In this document: piece after piece, positions 8,023-19,382 of the stretch
Numbering within the stretch: the first letter of the stretch is position 1
How the letters are laid out: each line of letters starts with the position of its first letter
DNA from: Nitrosomonas eutropha
GTDB taxonomy: Bacteria; Pseudomonadota; Gammaproteobacteria; Burkholderiales; Nitrosomonadaceae
DNA: 38,220 nt
Direction: 5' to 3'
NCBI RefSeq assembly: GCF_003201195.1
Contig: NZ_QICQ01000027.1
Span: forward strand, 1-38,220
Notes under the pieces: generated by a model
What the model saw: only the letters and a program-made list of their open reading frames with translations
The model's database searches: none
Told to the model about the DNA's origin: nothing
Program-made: the position numbers and the translations under genes

Positions 8023-8775
8023 TTATGGGTAAAACAGCTCCAGTTTGTAGCCCATAGCATTGAGCTGATTCGTATTCAAGAAACATTGGACCTGTATTTC
8101 ACTTTCCCCCGCAAATATTGATTGATCAGCTGCTGAATCCAGATAATCCTTTGCCGTAAAAATACGACTTGCGAGCAGTTTTTCATCAGCATCTGTTAGC
8201 GTTAGCAGTAATGCCGGTAACGCTTGCGGGAAAGGCGCATGATTGCGGATAATTGCAGAAAGCTCCACCACATCAGGATCAGCGGAAGAACTGACACGCA
8301 AGTCTGATGATTCCAGGCTCAATAAATGGAGATGACGTGGTAAATCAACCTCACATTGCATCAGGGTGCAATATTCATTCAATACCGGTCGAAATGCAGG
8401 GAAAGCAATAAATATTTCTGTACGATAGGCATGCATAATCTGCCCAAGCAGCAATACCAGCAATACTGCATTGGGCACCAGCCAAAGCCGGGAAATTTTT
8501 GGCGCAGACGGTTGAATGTCAAAATAATCAACAGGAGGCGGTGTTTCAGCAACCGACATTACAGCAGCATTATCAGGGTCGGATTGATCCAGATCCGGTT
8601 GGGGCAACATCACAAGCGGTTGAATACACGCCACCGGAACAGCTATCAGTGCTGTAAAACCGTTGAATACTTGCTTACACTGCCCGCAGCGCACATCACC
8701 GTTATGCGAATGCAGCTGCCCACCCGTCAGGCGAAAAATCGCATGACAGCCAGGACAGCGTGTCACCAGTGTCAT
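8023..8775 (-). CDS. DUF3426 membrane protein with MJ0042-type zinc ribbon
   Basis: A 250-residue protein. The N-terminus carries a zinc ribbon of the MJ0042 type, with C7-x2-C10 (CPGC) and C30-x2-C33 (CGQC). A variable linker leads to a single membrane helix at about 96-116, then a C-terminal domain of about 130 residues matching the DUF3426 pattern (late DxxxLxSRxFxxxDYL element). The topology suggests a cytosolic zinc ribbon and a periplasmic domain. The molecular function is unknown. Its ATG overlaps the prmA stop by four bases, so it is translated as the last gene of aroQ-accB-accC-prmA. This neighbour relationship is common in betaproteobacteria. Confidence 0.85.
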
Positions 8776-9713
8776 GATGTCCTATTGACTGATTTCCGAC
8801 CTGCAAGCAGTACCCATCCCTGATCTTTTGCAGCAATCTGCATATCAAACCACTCGCTGTAAATCTGCAGCACTTCATCAGCCTGGGTTTCCAGTATTCC
8901 TGAAAGCACGATACGTCCGCCTGGTTGCAAGGCACTCATCAGAACAGGGGCCAGCATGATCAGAGGATTAGCCAGAATGTTCGCGACCACTACGAAAACA
9001 GGATGCTGCCTGGTATCAGCAGGATCGCCACCTCCAGAAAAGGATAGCGCAGTGGTAAATGATAATTTATCCAGATCACAGAGATTGTTCCGGGCATTTT
9101 CGAGGCTGGCAGTAATGGCATTCGGATCAATATCCACGCCCATCACCCGGTCAGCCCCCAGTTTTAACGCTGCGATTGCCAGAATCCCGGAGCCACAGCC
9201 ATAATCAAGCACGCTGTCGCCAGGTTTAAGAAATTTATCCAGCCAGCCCAGGCACAACTGTGTGGTCGGATGACTGCCCGTACCAAAAGCCAGTCCCGGA
9301 TCCAGTCGCAGATTAATTGCTGCAGGATCGGGTAAATCATGCCAAGATGGAACGACCCACAATCGCGAGGAAATTTTGATTGGCTCGAATTGCGCCTGTG
9401 TCAATCTGACCCAATCCTGTTCCACTACTTGCGTCAATTGATAGTCTGGCAGCGCAGATATCCCCATCACCCGAGCTACTGCCTGCACAATTTCATCAAC
9501 ATCCGTATTTTCCTCGAGCAATACTGTTACCTCTGCCTGTTGCCAGAATTGCTCCGGGAGAGCACCTGGTTCACCAAACAAGGGTTGTTCGTGATCAGTC
9601 CCTTCACCCGCATCATGTACATCAACTGACAGTGCGCCCTGCTCCAGCAACTGATCACTTACCGAATCAACGTAATCGGACCCAACTTTAAAAGTCAGAG
9701 AGAGCCAGGACAT
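8772..9713 (-). CDS. prmA: Ribosomal protein L11 methyltransferase
   Basis: A 313-residue SAM-dependent enzyme that trimethylates several amino groups of ribosomal protein L11. An N-terminal substrate-recognition region of about 100 residues is followed by [15 protein letters not shown] (137-151) and the Rossmann methyltransferase core: [20 protein letters not shown] with motif I near 168-178, VDIDP (193-197), then [10 protein letters not shown]. Length and motif order are normal for PrmA. It lies 35 bases after accC on the minus strand, in the same operon, and overlaps the DUF3426 gene by ATGA. Confidence 0.96.
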
Positions 9714-9748
9714 AGCTGATCTGTGTAACAGGTTTTATCACGATCACA

Positions 9749-11107
9749 TCAAGTCGTTTTTTTGTTATACAGTGCAAGCTTGTTTTCAAGATAGTGAATA
9801 GAGACAGAATCGGATACAAAGTTACAGTCCGCCAAAAGATCCAGATGTAACGGAATATTGGTTTTGATTCCTTCAATGATCATTTCGGTAAGCGCAATAC
9901 GCATACGCGCAATAGCGAGATCACGATTGTCACCATAGGCAATTACCTTGGCGATCATGGAATCATAGTAAGGTGGCACGCGATAATTATGGTAAATATG
10001 GGAATCGACTCGGATCCCGGGACCGCCTGGAGCATGGTACTGTGTAATACGTCCGGCTGAGGGAGTCAGCTTATAGGGATCTTCCGCATTGATGCGGCAT
10101 TCTATGGCATGTCCTCTGGTCACAATATCTTTTTGCTGCACTGACAGTTTTTCCCCTGCCGCCACACGAATCTGTGCTTGAACCAGGTCAATACCAGTAA
10201 CGGCTTCTGTCACCGGATGCTCAACCTGAAGCCGGGTATTCATTTCAATGAAATAAAATTCATTGTTCTCATAAAGAAACTCGAAAGTTCCTACCCCTCT
10301 GTAATTAATACGCTTGCAAGCCTCGACACATCGCTCACCAATTTGATTGCGCAACTTGATCGAAATACCTCGCGCCGGCGCCTCTTCAATAATCTTCTGG
10401 TGACGGCGCTGCATGGAGCAATCCCTCTCCCCCAGATGAACGGTATTGCCGTATTCGTCAGCCAGTATCTGGAATTCAATATGACGCGGATTTTCCAGGT
10501 ATTTTTCTGCGTAAACCACCGGGTTACCAAATGCCGCCTGCGCTTCATTACGCGTTGTAATCACCGCATTCGAGAGCGCCGCTTCAGTGTACACGACGCG
10601 CATCCCGCGCCCCCCACCTCCTCCGGCTGCCTTGATAATGACTGGGTAACCGATCTCCTTGATAATTTTCCTTACTTCATCAAGTGAATCCGGCAACGCA
10701 CCCTCTGAGCCTGGTACACAGGGAACACCTGCCTGCAGCATCGCGTGTTTTGCAGAGACCTTATCTCCCATCAACCGGATTGTATCCGGTCGGGGGCCGA
10801 TAAAGAAAAAACCGCTCTTTTCCACCCTCTCTGCAAAATCCGCATTCTCGGATAAAAAACCGTAACCCGGATGAATGGCTTCCGCATCCGTTACTTCAGC
10901 AGCACTAATGATAGCGGGGATATTCAAGTAACTTTGCGCAGAAGCTGCCGGGCCGATACAGACTGATTCATCGGCCAGCTTGACATATTTTGCTTCGGCA
11001 TCCGCTTCCGAATGAACCGCTACGGTCTTGATACCCATAGTCCGGCACGCTCGCTGGACGCGCAATGCTATTTCTCCACGATTTGCGATTAATATTTTTT
11101 CAAACAT
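9749..11107 (-). CDS. accC: Acetyl-CoA carboxylase, biotin carboxylase subunit
   Basis: A 452-residue ATP-grasp enzyme that carboxylates the biotin on AccB, the first half-reaction of malonyl-CoA synthesis for fatty acids. It has the N-terminal biotin-carboxylase domain ([14 protein letters not shown]), [10 protein letters not shown] (79-88), the glycine-rich ATP lid [10 protein letters not shown] (161-170), and [14 protein letters not shown] (288-301) with catalytic residues. The length is standard. It follows accB by 71 bases on the minus strand and is followed by prmA. Confidence 0.98.
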   Translation of the reverse strand: MFEKILIANRGEIALRVQRACRTMGIKTVAVHSEADAEAKYVKLADESVCIGPAASAQSYLNIPAIISAAEVTDAEAIHPGYGFLSENADFAERVEKSGFFFIGPRPDTIRLMGDKVSAKHAMLQAGVPCVPGSEGALPDSLDEVRKIIKEIGYPVIIKAAGGGGGRGMRVVYTEAALSNAVITTRNEAQAAFGNPVVYAEKYLENPRHIEFQILADEYGNTVHLGERDCSMQRRHQKIIEEAPARGISIKLRNQIGERCVEACKRINYRGVGTFEFLYENNEFYFIEMNTRLQVEHPVTEAVTGIDLVQAQIRVAAGEKLSVQQKDIVTRGHAIECRINAEDPYKLTPSAGRITQYHAPGGPGIRVDSHIYHNYRVPPYYDSMIAKVIAYGDNRDLAIARMRIALTEMIIEGIKTNIPLHLDLLADCNFVSDSVSIHYLENKLALYNKKTT

Positions 11108-11178
11108 ATAAATTAAACGATGAAAACCAGATCCGGATAGATTCCTGAAAATTCAGAGCATTATTTCTCGAAAGATTA

Positions 11179-11637
11179 TTATTCGATAATAAATAACGGC
11201 TCGCCATATTCAACTGGCTGACCATTCTCCGGCAAAATAGCTTTGATTTTGCCCCCCCGATCGGTTTCGATCTCATTAAGCAGCTTCATGGCCTCAATGA
11301 TACATAGCGTATCTCCGGACTTTACTTGCTGACCTACTTCAGCAAATGGTTTGGCCCCCGGGGCCGAAGCGCGATAAAAAGTACCTACCATGGGAGACTT
11401 GACAATATGTCCTTCCGGCAAACCTGGCTTCTCTTGTACATCGCTCTCACTGGCTATGGGGGCTGCCGGCTCTACCGGAACAGGGATCTGATATTGTGGC
11501 ATAACCGTTGCCACCGATTGTGTCATGGTTACGGATTTGCTGATACGGACCTTCTCTTCCCCCTCTGTTACTTCCAGCTCTGTAATACTGTATTCCTCTA
11601 CTAATTCAATTAATTTCTTGAGTTTTCTCAAATCCAT
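11179..11637 (-). CDS. accB: Acetyl-CoA carboxylase, biotin carboxyl carrier protein
   Basis: A 152-residue carrier. The N-terminal segment 1-35 (helix [12 protein letters not shown], then a strand) is the assembly region. A proline/alanine-rich linker spans about 50-78, and the biotinyl domain occupies 79-152. The biotin attachment lysine is K118 in the canonical [20 protein letters not shown] (81-91) contains the thumb region seen in bacterial AccB. The start has a purine-rich GGAGGAT just upstream on the minus strand. It is the second gene in aroQ-accB-accC-prmA. Confidence 0.97.
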   Translation of the reverse strand: MDLRKLKKLIELVEEYSITELEVTEGEEKVRISKSVTMTQSVATVMPQYQIPVPVEPAAPIASESDVQEKPGLPEGHIVKSPMVGTFYRASAPGAKPFAEVGQQVKSGDTLCIIEAMKLLNEIETDRGGKIKAILPENGQPVEYGEPLFIIE

Positions 11638-11847
11638 TTTATCCTCCGGGGCAGATCCCTTTCATAAGTGCCCTGATCTATCTTCAGGGATAGCAGTTTT
11701 ACGTCTTTTGATGATGGCTGGTAACTGATTTGCTTGTAAATCAATTGATCAAGTCTGCTTTGTCATTTGTATTTGTATTGATCACCGGGTAAAAAAATAA
11801 TTTAACTGATTTAGGACAAATATATTGGAGTCATGCCCCGTTTTACA

Positions 11848-12285
11848 CTACTGCCTGGCCAAAGCAAATTGCAGAGCCAGCTCATACCCCGCAGCACCCA
11901 ATCCACTGATAACCCCAACAGCAATATCCGAGAAATAGGATGTGTGGCGAAAATGTTCGCGAGCATAGATATTGGAAAGATGAATTTCTACAAAAGGCAG
12001 ATTTGTGGCAGCCAGGGCATCACGCAGGGCTATACTAGTATGTGTTAAAGCGGCGGGATTGATGATAATAAAGCCAGTGCCGTCATTCATGGCTTCTTGT
12101 ACACGATCGATCAATTCATGCTCGGCATTGCTTTGAAAGGTATCCAACACCACAGAAGCTGCCTGCGCCTTCGCGACCAGATTCCTGTTAATATCTTCCA
12201 ATGTTGTATGCCCATAAATGGACGGCTCTCTTCTACCTAAAAGATTCAAATTAGGACCGTGAACAACCAGGATTTTCGCAACCAT
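11848..12285 (-). CDS. aroQ: 3-dehydroquinate dehydratase, type II
   Basis: A 145-residue enzyme of the shikimate pathway that converts 3-dehydroquinate to 3-dehydroshikimate. The signature [18 protein letters not shown] (8-25) contains the catalytic Y24. [16 protein letters not shown] and [12 protein letters not shown] supply the substrate loop and the catalytic histidine. The length fits the dodecameric type II family. It is the first gene of the block leading to accB; the 210-base gap to accB could hold a separate promoter. It diverges from thiO. Confidence 0.97.
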   Translation of the reverse strand: MVAKILVVHGPNLNLLGRREPSIYGHTTLEDINRNLVAKAQAASVVLDTFQSNAEHELIDRVQEAMNDGTGFIIINPAALTHTSIALRDALAATNLPFVEIHLSNIYAREHFRHTSYFSDIAVGVISGLGAAGYELALQFALARQ

Positions 12286-12464
12286 TACACTATATTAACC
12301 ATCCGCTTCCACGAATTAATTATGGCGTGTTATCGTATTATTGTACAGTTTTTTATGTGTTTTCGCCGAAGTTAAAGAATATTTAACCTCATTAAATCAC
12401 AAAACAAGCAATTCAGGGGTCACGTTATTCATCTCTCATAAAACAACATCTGACAACAGGAATA

Positions 12465-13574
12465 ATGAGTGATTTTATAGTGATTGGAGCTGGGATTATC
12501 GGTCTTGCCACTGCGCTCCGATTACTTGAAGAAGGGGCATCAGTCACGCTCCTTGAACGTCGCAAAGCTGGCTGCGAGGCATCATGGGCAGGCGGAGGCA
12601 TTCTGTCCCCTCTGTGCCCCTGGAACTATCCGGACACCATAAACCGACTCGTCGCTTTCAGCACATCACTCTATCCAGAGTGGACTGCTGCACTTAGCGC
12701 GGCTACAGGAATTAATCCGGAATATCACGTATGCGGACTTCTCGCTCTTCCACCCTATGACTTGGATGAAGCTGTTAGCTGGTGCGCTGCTCATGCGGCA
12801 CCGTTGACATACCAGATATTTCCACTTTCAACCCATGCTAGAACTCCGGGAATCTACGATTGCACCCAGCAGCAAGCTGATCAGGCACTATTGCTTCCTG
12901 ACGTCGCCCAAGTTCGAAATCCACGTCTGTCACAAGCGTTATGCAAACGCGTCAAACAGCTCGGTGGAAATATAATTGAACACTGCGAGGTCCAGAAACT
13001 GAATGCAACCAGGCAGGAAGTTAGATCCATCCGGGTCCCACATAAAAACCTCTCTGCCGATCGATACATCCTGTCAGCCGGTGCATGGAGCAGGAATATT
13101 CTTGGAGAATATGCGTTGAATATTGAAATAAAACCAATCCGAGGACAGATACTGTTATACAAATTCCCGGAAAAACCTTTGCATTCTGTCGTATTGCAAC
13201 AAGACCTTTATCTCATTCCCCGGCGTGATGGACATTTACTCGTCGGCAGCACAACCGAAGATGTCGGATTCGATAAGCGCATTACACTGGAAGCGAAAGA
13301 CAAATTATCCAAATGGGCAGGAAAAATATTACCAAAGCTGAGTAATATGTTGCCGCTAAGACACTGGTCAGGCTTGCGCCCCGCCACACCTGGCAATATC
13401 CCCGTCATCGGGGCACATCCATTCCTTAAAAACCTTTATGTCAACAGCGGACATTTTCGCTATGGCGTCACGATGGCCCCTGGCAGCGCAGAAATATTAA
13501 CAAACGAGATCATGCAACGAGCTCAACCTTTTGATACCACACCCTATCAGCAAGGATGGAATCTGTCTGGGTAA
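12465..13574 (+). CDS. thiO: Glycine oxidase ThiO-like FAD-dependent amine oxidase
   Basis: A 369-residue DAO-family flavoenzyme. The FAD-binding motif GAGIIG (8-13) is followed by E31 at the end of the second strand, and SWAGGGILSPL (40-50) is typical of ThiO. Toward the C-terminus, HWSGLRPATPGNIPVIG and SGHFRYGVTMAPGSAE match the flavin-contacting segments of glycine oxidases. ThiO oxidises glycine to the imine used in making the thiazole part of thiamin. No other thi gene is nearby, so the role rests on sequence resemblance; another D-amino-acid oxidase specificity is possible. It converges on ispH, with only six bases between the stops. Confidence 0.85.
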   Translation: MSDFIVIGAGIIGLATALRLLEEGASVTLLERRKAGCEASWAGGGILSPLCPWNYPDTINRLVAFSTSLYPEWTAALSAATGINPEYHVCGLLALPPYDLDEAVSWCAAHAAPLTYQIFPLSTHARTPGIYDCTQQQADQALLLPDVAQVRNPRLSQALCKRVKQLGGNIIEHCEVQKLNATRQEVRSIRVPHKNLSADRYILSAGAWSRNILGEYALNIEIKPIRGQILLYKFPEKPLHSVVLQQDLYLIPRRDGHLLVGSTTEDVGFDKRITLEAKDKLSKWAGKILPKLSNMLPLRHWSGLRPATPGNIPVIGAHPFLKNLYVNSGHFRYGVTMAPGSAEILTNEIMQRAQPFDTTPYQQGWNLSG

Positions 13575-13580
13575 TTTCAA

Positions 13581-14552
13581 TCAGATATGCTTGTTGAAAC
13601 CGACTGGCTCAGCCTTTGGTAATGGGAATGTTACGGATTCAAGGACTCCCGCCAGCTCTTCCACCACCACACCCTGATTCGACTGTTTTGTCGCAATCTG
13701 CTCAAGACGCTCCAGTACCTGCTGAACCAGTATCTCCGGAGCAGACGCACCTGCAGTAATTCCAATACACTGCTTGTTGGCCAGCCAGCTCTCCTGCAAC
13801 TGTGCCGCCTGATCGACCATATATGCTTCTACATTCTCGTTTCTGGCCACCTCACAAAGGCGATTTGAATTCGAACTGTTTGGCGAACCCACCACAATCA
13901 CCAGATCACAGAGCTTGACCAACTTTTTGACAGCATCCTGTCGATTTTGCGTAGCGTAGCAAATATCATCTTTTTTCGGGCCAACAATCTTTGGAAAACG
14001 TCGTTTCAGTGCCTCAATCACGCGCGCTGCATCATCAACAGACAATGTTGTCTGGGTGACATATGCCAGATTATCTTCATCCTTGACCTGTAGTCCGGAT
14101 ACGTCTTCCGCTGTTTCCACAAGGTACATCGTCCCTTTTTTCTTCTCGATCTGCCCCATGGTTCCCTCAACCTCAGGGTGACCCTGATGGCCGATCATGA
14201 CGATCTCCTTGCCCTCTCGGTCCATTTTGGCCACTTCCACGTGTACCTTGGTAACAAGCGGACAGGTAGCATCAAATATCTGCAGCTTACGAGCGGCTGC
14301 ATCTCTTCTTACTTCGTGGGAAACACCATGAGCACTGAAGATAAGCATGCTCCCTTCCGGCACTTCCTCCAAATTTTCTACAAATACCGCTCCTTTTTTC
14401 TCCAGATCTTCAACCACGAAACGATTGTGGACAACCTCATGCCTCACATAGATGGGGGCGCCATACATCGTCAATGCACGTTCAACGATTTCAATAGCTC
14501 GGTCAACACCAGCACAGAACCCTCTCGGGTTTGCAAGCAACACCTTGATCAT
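13581..14552 (-). CDS. ispH: 4-hydroxy-3-methylbut-2-enyl diphosphate reductase
   Basis: A 323-residue iron-sulfur enzyme, the last step of the MEP isoprenoid pathway, producing IPP and DMAPP from HMBPP. The three cluster cysteines are visible: C13 (RGFCAGV), C97 (DATCPLV) and C198 (DDICYAT). Histidines in RHEVVHN and [10 protein letters not shown], plus [12 protein letters not shown] and ITAGASAPE, complete the active site. The ATG at 14552 is preferred because [16 protein letters not shown] is the normal N-terminus; an in-frame ATG at 14579 would add nine residues. A GGAG lies ten bases before the chosen start. Confidence 0.97.
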   Translation of the reverse strand: MIKVLLANPRGFCAGVDRAIEIVERALTMYGAPIYVRHEVVHNRFVVEDLEKKGAVFVENLEEVPEGSMLIFSAHGVSHEVRRDAAARKLQIFDATCPLVTKVHVEVAKMDREGKEIVMIGHQGHPEVEGTMGQIEKKKGTMYLVETAEDVSGLQVKDEDNLAYVTQTTLSVDDAARVIEALKRRFPKIVGPKKDDICYATQNRQDAVKKLVKLCDLVIVVGSPNSSNSNRLCEVARNENVEAYMVDQAAQLQESWLANKQCIGITAGASAPEILVQQVLERLEQIATKQSNQGVVVEELAGVLESVTFPLPKAEPVGFNKHI

Positions 14553-14841
14553 CAGCCTATTTCTCCATGATTTATGCACAGGTTTGATTATAAAATAATC
14601 CCGAAGGGGTTTTCAGTTTTCATCTCTGAAGCCTATCCTATTAACACATACTCGTCATTCATCTTTATCCCGTTTCACCCGATTTGATAAGGCTATAAAC
14701 AGGATGATAATTAAATCTTAAGCCTCCGTTATATATAAACTTCTTAAAATCCTTTCTCTCTGGCTGTATACTTTCAAAATATTTCACGACATACGTGTTT
14801 AACCAGCTTCAAAACTTGATGGTTTTATTTGAGTACTCCTG

Positions 14842-15126
14842 ATGGGCGCACTGATTTTTTATACTTTTATTTATTTCGTCGGGCATTTCGCTGCGCTCGG
14901 GCTAAACATAATTACAAACAAAAAACTGCTCAACCACCGCTTGGTCGGCTTGATTGGCGTAATCCTTGTGGCAGTAATGCATGGCTACAAAATTATCAAC
15001 AGCACTGGCCACGATGAAGACACGCTGTATGCGATAAGTTATTTCGTCGTTTTCCCGGTGGTGGTCATCAGCGCAGTTCTCTTTTATTTTGGTGGAAAAG
15101 ATAAAGATGATAACAATCCCAAGTAA
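14842..15126 (+). CDS. Small membrane protein, unknown function
   Basis: A 94-residue hydrophobic protein. Three membrane segments are predicted by eye at about 3-21, 33-50 and 63-83, with a short charged tail (GGKDKDDNNPK). A histidine lies in the first helix (YFVGHFAALG) and another in the second (MHGYK). No family is recognised with confidence. It is 39 bases upstream of hisC on the same strand, so it may be co-transcribed with the histidine genes, although nothing links it to histidine synthesis. The ribosome binding site is weak. Confidence 0.65.
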   Translation: MGALIFYTFIYFVGHFAALGLNIITNKKLLNHRLVGLIGVILVAVMHGYKIINSTGHDEDTLYAISYFVVFPVVVISAVLFYFGGKDKDDNNPK

Positions 15127-15165
15127 ATGACAGGATTGTACGACATCTCTCCTTCTTTTTGATAC

Positions 15166-16245
15166 ATGACTTCTTTGTCACCTGACCAGATTATCCGCCA
15201 GGAAATTCTTGCACTATCAGCCTACCACGTCCCGCCCGCGAAGGACATGATCAAGCTGGACGCAATGGAAAATCCCTATCAGCTCCCCTCCTTTTTGGGT
15301 GAAGAGATTACCCGGATTACAGCAGGCGCGCATATCAACCGCTACCCTGATCCGCATGCCGCGGCACTCAAAGAAACGCTTCGAACATCGCTATCTATTC
15401 CAGATGGAATGGAAATCATGCTGGGAAATGGTTCAGATGAAATCATTCAAATCATCATGCTGGCAGCTGCAAAACCAGGAGCAAAGCTACTGACTGTTGA
15501 ACCCGGATTTGCCATGTTCAAAATGATTGCTACATTTACAAATATGGAATATGTCGGCATTCCGTTAAGACCAGATTTCTCGCTGGATCTTGACATGATG
15601 CTCACGGCAATTTCACACCACCAGCCAGCTATTCTGTTTTTGGCCTACCCGAACAACCCCAGCGGCAATCTGTTTGACGAGGCCGCCCTGAATAAAATAA
15701 TTCAAATATCCAAAGGTCTGGTTGTAATAGACGAAGCTTATCATCCATTTGCAGGGAAAAGTTTTATTGAAAAACTCCCAAATTATCCGAATTTACTGGT
15801 TATGCGAACGCTTTCGAAATTGGGATTGGCCGGGCTTCGCCTCGGGTTCCTGGTCGGCAGGCCGAGCTGGCTGTATCATCTGGAGAAATTGCGCCTGCCT
15901 TACAATGTCAATGTAATTACCCAGCTTATGGCAGAAAAAATCATGCAACATTACGATACGCTACAACATCAGGCTGACATAATTAAACAAACCCGAACCA
16001 AATTAAGAATCTTTCTTGAAAGCCTGAAAGGTGTTGAAGCCTATCCCTCTGATGCCAATTTCATTTTATTCCGGCTCAACAACGCCAGCCATGTTTTCAA
16101 GCAACTTCAGCAGCGTCGTATTTTGGTGAAGAACCTTGACAACAGCCACCCCTTATTAAAAAATTGCCTCCGTGTAACAGTTGGCACGCCCGAAGAAAAC
16201 GATTATTTCTGCAATACACTGCAAGATTTGATCGCTGAAAATTAA
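15166..16245 (+). CDS. hisC: Histidinol-phosphate aminotransferase
   Basis: A 359-residue PLP enzyme (aminotransferase class I/II fold) that converts imidazole-acetol phosphate to histidinol phosphate. [13 protein letters not shown] (85-97), AYPNNPSGN (160-168), [10 protein letters not shown] (186-195) and the PLP lysine K218 in [16 protein letters not shown] are diagnostic. It is the first histidine gene here; hisG and hisD, which usually precede it in related bacteria, are not in the window. It is followed by hisB after 42 bases. The N-terminus lies in a conserved position (LDAMENPY). Confidence 0.95.
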   Translation: MTSLSPDQIIRQEILALSAYHVPPAKDMIKLDAMENPYQLPSFLGEEITRITAGAHINRYPDPHAAALKETLRTSLSIPDGMEIMLGNGSDEIIQIIMLAAAKPGAKLLTVEPGFAMFKMIATFTNMEYVGIPLRPDFSLDLDMMLTAISHHQPAILFLAYPNNPSGNLFDEAALNKIIQISKGLVVIDEAYHPFAGKSFIEKLPNYPNLLVMRTLSKLGLAGLRLGFLVGRPSWLYHLEKLRLPYNVNVITQLMAEKIMQHYDTLQHQADIIKQTRTKLRIFLESLKGVEAYPSDANFILFRLNNASHVFKQLQQRRILVKNLDNSHPLLKNCLRVTVGTPEENDYFCNTLQDLIAEN

Positions 16246-16287
16246 CCGGAAGACTAAACAAAACACTCCGTTCAAATTTAAATACTC

Positions 16288-16875
16288 ATGCGCAAAGCCC
16301 AAGTTACTCGCAACACTCAGGAAACACAAATTACCGTAGCAATCAACCTGGACGGCCAGGGCAAAGCGGAATTGGATAGCGGCGTTCCTTTTCTTGATCA
16401 CATGCTGGATCAGATTGCCCGCCATGGCATGATTGACTTGAATGTTGCAGCCAAAGGCGACCTTCATATCGATGCCCACCATACTGTGGAAGATATTGGC
16501 ATTGCACTGGGTCAGGCACTGAATCGTGCCATTGGTGACAAAAAAGGAATATTTCGCTACGGTCATGCATATGTGCCTCTGGACGAAACCTTGTCAAGAG
16601 TAGTCATCGATTTGTCCGGAAGGCCTGGCTTGCAGTTCAACACCACATTTACACGTGCGGTTATCGGCTCTTTCGATGTCGATCTGATCCAGGAATTCTT
16701 TCAGGGCTTTGTCAATCATGCCATGATGACACTGCACATAGATAACCTCGCCGGTAAAAACGCACATCACCAGGCTGAATCTATTTTCAAGGCATTCGGC
16801 CGTGCACTGCGTATGGCTGTAACAATTGATCCACGCTGCGATGACCTTATTCCATCCACCAAAGGCGTGCTGTAG
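16288..16875 (+). CDS. hisB: Imidazoleglycerol-phosphate dehydratase
   Basis: A 195-residue monofunctional IGPD, without the phosphatase half found in the enterobacterial bifunctional HisB. Manganese-binding histidine motifs are visible: [21 protein letters not shown], and the C-terminal [19 protein letters not shown]. It catalyses dehydration of imidazole glycerol phosphate, the step between HisFH and HisC. The length is typical. It lies between hisC and hisH, in the usual betaproteobacterial order. Confidence 0.97.
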   Translation: MRKAQVTRNTQETQITVAINLDGQGKAELDSGVPFLDHMLDQIARHGMIDLNVAAKGDLHIDAHHTVEDIGIALGQALNRAIGDKKGIFRYGHAYVPLDETLSRVVIDLSGRPGLQFNTTFTRAVIGSFDVDLIQEFFQGFVNHAMMTLHIDNLAGKNAHHQAESIFKAFGRALRMAVTIDPRCDDLIPSTKGVL

Positions 16876-16907
16876 GTAAAAAAACGCTCAGAACATCTGA
16901 TACGAAC

Positions 16908-17546
16908 ATGAACTCGATTGCCGTTGTAGATTATGGGATGGGCAACCTGAGATCGGTATCCAAAGCACTGGAATATGTCGATTCATCTGCGGTTGTCACG
17001 GTTACCAATGATCCGGAGGTTATCCGATCTGCCTCACGCGTTGTTGTTCCGGGCCAGGGTGCGATGCCTCATTGCATGGAGGCTCTGGATGATCAGGGTT
17101 TGCGTGAAGTAGTCGTCGAAGCAGCTCAAAATAAACCTTTTCTCGGCATTTGCCTCGGACTGCAAATGTTGTTCAAGGAAAGTGAGGAAGGCGATACCTC
17201 AGCACTGGGTATTTTGCCAGGCAGTGTGAAAAAATTAGACGTGCGTGAGACCGCCGGTAACAACACCCCAAAACTCAAGATTCCTCACATGGGCTGGAAC
17301 CAGGTTCACCAGGTTATGGCGCATCCACTGTGGGATAGAATTGATACCGGCACACGCTTTTACTTTGTTCACAGCTATTACGTAGCTACAGATGAACCAG
17401 GAATCGTGGCGGGTAGTACCAACTATCCAACCCCATTCACATGTGCAGTTGCCAGAGACAATATTTTTGCCACCCAGTTTCACCCGGAGAAAAGTCATTC
17501 CGCAGGATTGGCATTATTGAGTAATTTCCTAAAATGGATACCATAA
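16908..17546 (+). CDS. hisH: Imidazole glycerol phosphate synthase, glutaminase subunit
   Basis: A 212-residue class I glutamine amidotransferase. The nucleophile C82 is in FLGICLGLQMLF; the partner His and Glu are in ATQFHPEKSHSAG near the C-terminus. It passes ammonia to HisF through a channel between the subunits. VDYGMGNLRSV at the N-terminus and HMGWNQV in the middle are typical HisH segments. It is followed by hisA after 84 bases. Confidence 0.97.
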   Translation: MNSIAVVDYGMGNLRSVSKALEYVDSSAVVTVTNDPEVIRSASRVVVPGQGAMPHCMEALDDQGLREVVVEAAQNKPFLGICLGLQMLFKESEEGDTSALGILPGSVKKLDVRETAGNNTPKLKIPHMGWNQVHQVMAHPLWDRIDTGTRFYFVHSYYVATDEPGIVAGSTNYPTPFTCAVARDNIFATQFHPEKSHSAGLALLSNFLKWIP

Positions 17547-17630
17547 CAACATTCCAGCATTATCCTATCCAGCATTTCCATTGTATTATCAATTTTTTTC
17601 AAGTCTGATCATTAACCCCGATAACTTCGT

Positions 17631-18377
17631 ATGCTGATTATTCCTGCTATAGATCTGAAAGACGGACAATGCGTCCGCCTGAAGCAAGGCATCATGGAAG
17701 ATGCCACAGTATTTTCAGAAACCCCTGAAACAGTTGCACTGCACTGGCTGGATAACGGAGCCCGTCAGCTGCATCTGGTTGACCTTAATGGTGCTTTTGC
17801 CGGAAAACCTAAAAATGGTGAAGCTATCCGCGCGATAGTCGAAGCCATTGATGGAAGAATTCCAATCCAGCTGGGCGGAGGAATCCGCGATCTGGAAACT
17901 GTCGAGTACTATCTGGATAACGGCATCAGCTACGTAATCATTGGAACGGCTGCGGTCAAGATACCTGGCTTCCTGCACGATGCCTGCTATGCGTTTCCAG
18001 GTCAGATTATGGTCGGGCTGGATGCCAAAGGTGGAAAAGTGGCTGTTGACGGCTGGTCCAAAGTAACCGGCCATGACGTTATTGATCTTGCAAAAAAATT
18101 CCAGGATTACGGTGTCGAAGCAATTATTCACACCGATATCGGTCGTGATGGCATGCTCAACGGCCTCAATATCGAAGCTACTGTGGAACTCGCTCAAGCG
18201 CTGACAATTCCCGTCATTGCAAGTGGCGGTGTGACCAACCTGGATGACATCAGGAAATTGTGCCAAGTCCAGTCCGAAGGAATCACCGGTGTCATCACTG
18301 GCCGGGCAATTTATCAGGGCTCCCTTGATTTCAAGGAAGCACAAGCCTTGGCAGATCAGCTGGATTCAGCAAAGTGA
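17631..18377 (+). CDS. hisA: ProFAR isomerase (HisA)
   Basis: A 248-residue TIM-barrel enzyme that isomerises ProFAR to PRFAR in histidine synthesis. The two catalytic aspartates are D8 in [13 protein letters not shown] and the Asp of HTDIGRDGM in the second half-barrel. [15 protein letters not shown] and [12 protein letters not shown] are the two phosphate-binding halves. The length is standard. It sits between hisH and hisF; the 89-base gap before hisF has nothing recognisable. Confidence 0.98.
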   Translation: MLIIPAIDLKDGQCVRLKQGIMEDATVFSETPETVALHWLDNGARQLHLVDLNGAFAGKPKNGEAIRAIVEAIDGRIPIQLGGGIRDLETVEYYLDNGISYVIIGTAAVKIPGFLHDACYAFPGQIMVGLDAKGGKVAVDGWSKVTGHDVIDLAKKFQDYGVEAIIHTDIGRDGMLNGLNIEATVELAQALTIPVIASGGVTNLDDIRKLCQVQSEGITGVITGRAIYQGSLDFKEAQALADQLDSAK

Positions 18378-18466
18378 TTGACATCACTCACTCACAGAAA
18401 CTCACTGGCTTTGTGCTTTTTATCCCCTTCTTTTTTTATCTAATTTATTTCTGATAACTTTGACCA

Positions 18467-19243
18467 ATGGGATTAGCCAAACGTATTATTCCCTGCCTTG
18501 ATATTAAGGACGGGCGCGTCGTCAAAGGTGTCAATTTTGTCTCTCTGCGGGATGCAGGAGATCCGGTTGAAATTGCTCGCAGCTATAATGAGCAGGGAGC
18601 GGATGAACTCGTCTTTCTCGATATTACTGCAAGCGTGGAGAATCGCGATTTAATCCTGCATATTGTGGAAAAGGTCGCCTCACAGGTTTTCATCCCACTA
18701 ACGGTGGGAGGAGGCGTCTGCAAGGCCGAGGATGTGCGCCGGCTGCTGAACGCGGGGGCTGACAAGGTCAGCATCAACACTTCCGCAGTATTGAATCCGG
18801 AACTGATCAAGGAATCAGCAGATCATTACGGTTCTCAGTGTATCGTAATCGCCATTGATGCCAGGCAAACATCTGACGGAAACCCTGAATCTCCGCGCTG
18901 GGAAGTATTCACCCATGGCGGGCGCAAGCCAACCGGGCTTGATGCGATTGAATGGGCTCAAAAGATACAATCCTTGGGTGCCGGAGAAATTCTGCTGACC
19001 AGCATGGATCGTGATGGTACTCGCTCCGGATTTGATCTTGTTCTGACACGCACAATCTCCGATGCAGTAGACTTACCCGTTATTGCCAGCGGTGGTGTAG
19101 GTAACCTGGATCATCTGGTGGACGGTATTTTGCAAGGCCATGCTGATGCAGTGCTGGCAGCCAGTATTTTTCATTATGGCGAATTCAGTATCCGTCAGGC
19201 CAAGGAATATCTGTTATCACACGGCATAGAAGTCCGCCTGTAA
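18467..19243 (+). CDS. hisF: Imidazole glycerol phosphate synthase, cyclase subunit
   Basis: A 258-residue TIM-barrel cyclase that uses HisH-derived ammonia to turn PRFAR into imidazole glycerol phosphate and AICAR. D12 in [16 protein letters not shown] and the Asp of [14 protein letters not shown] are the catalytic pair. [15 protein letters not shown] and [12 protein letters not shown] bind the two phosphates. Paralogy with hisA is visible in the shared half-barrel repeats. hisI follows after 139 bases. Confidence 0.98.
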   Translation: MGLAKRIIPCLDIKDGRVVKGVNFVSLRDAGDPVEIARSYNEQGADELVFLDITASVENRDLILHIVEKVASQVFIPLTVGGGVCKAEDVRRLLNAGADKVSINTSAVLNPELIKESADHYGSQCIVIAIDARQTSDGNPESPRWEVFTHGGRKPTGLDAIEWAQKIQSLGAGEILLTSMDRDGTRSGFDLVLTRTISDAVDLPVIASGGVGNLDHLVDGILQGHADAVLAASIFHYGEFSIRQAKEYLLSHGIEVRL

Positions 19244-19382
19244 GAAAGTGGAACACGGTCTTTACTTCTGAGTCGCCACAATTACCATGGAGGCCGTTTT
19301 TCCTACGGTATTCCCACATTTTGCAAGTATTCCTGAAACTGTTAAGATCGCCCTGAAAGCAGCAGCACACAAGGAACAGCTA

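Noticed and set aside
7996..8035. Inverted repeat CTGTTTTA/TAAAACAG between convergent amiC and the DUF3426 gene as a terminator
   Set aside because: The 20-base loop is long, the stem is A/T-rich and overlaps the DUF3426 stop; it is too weak to call.
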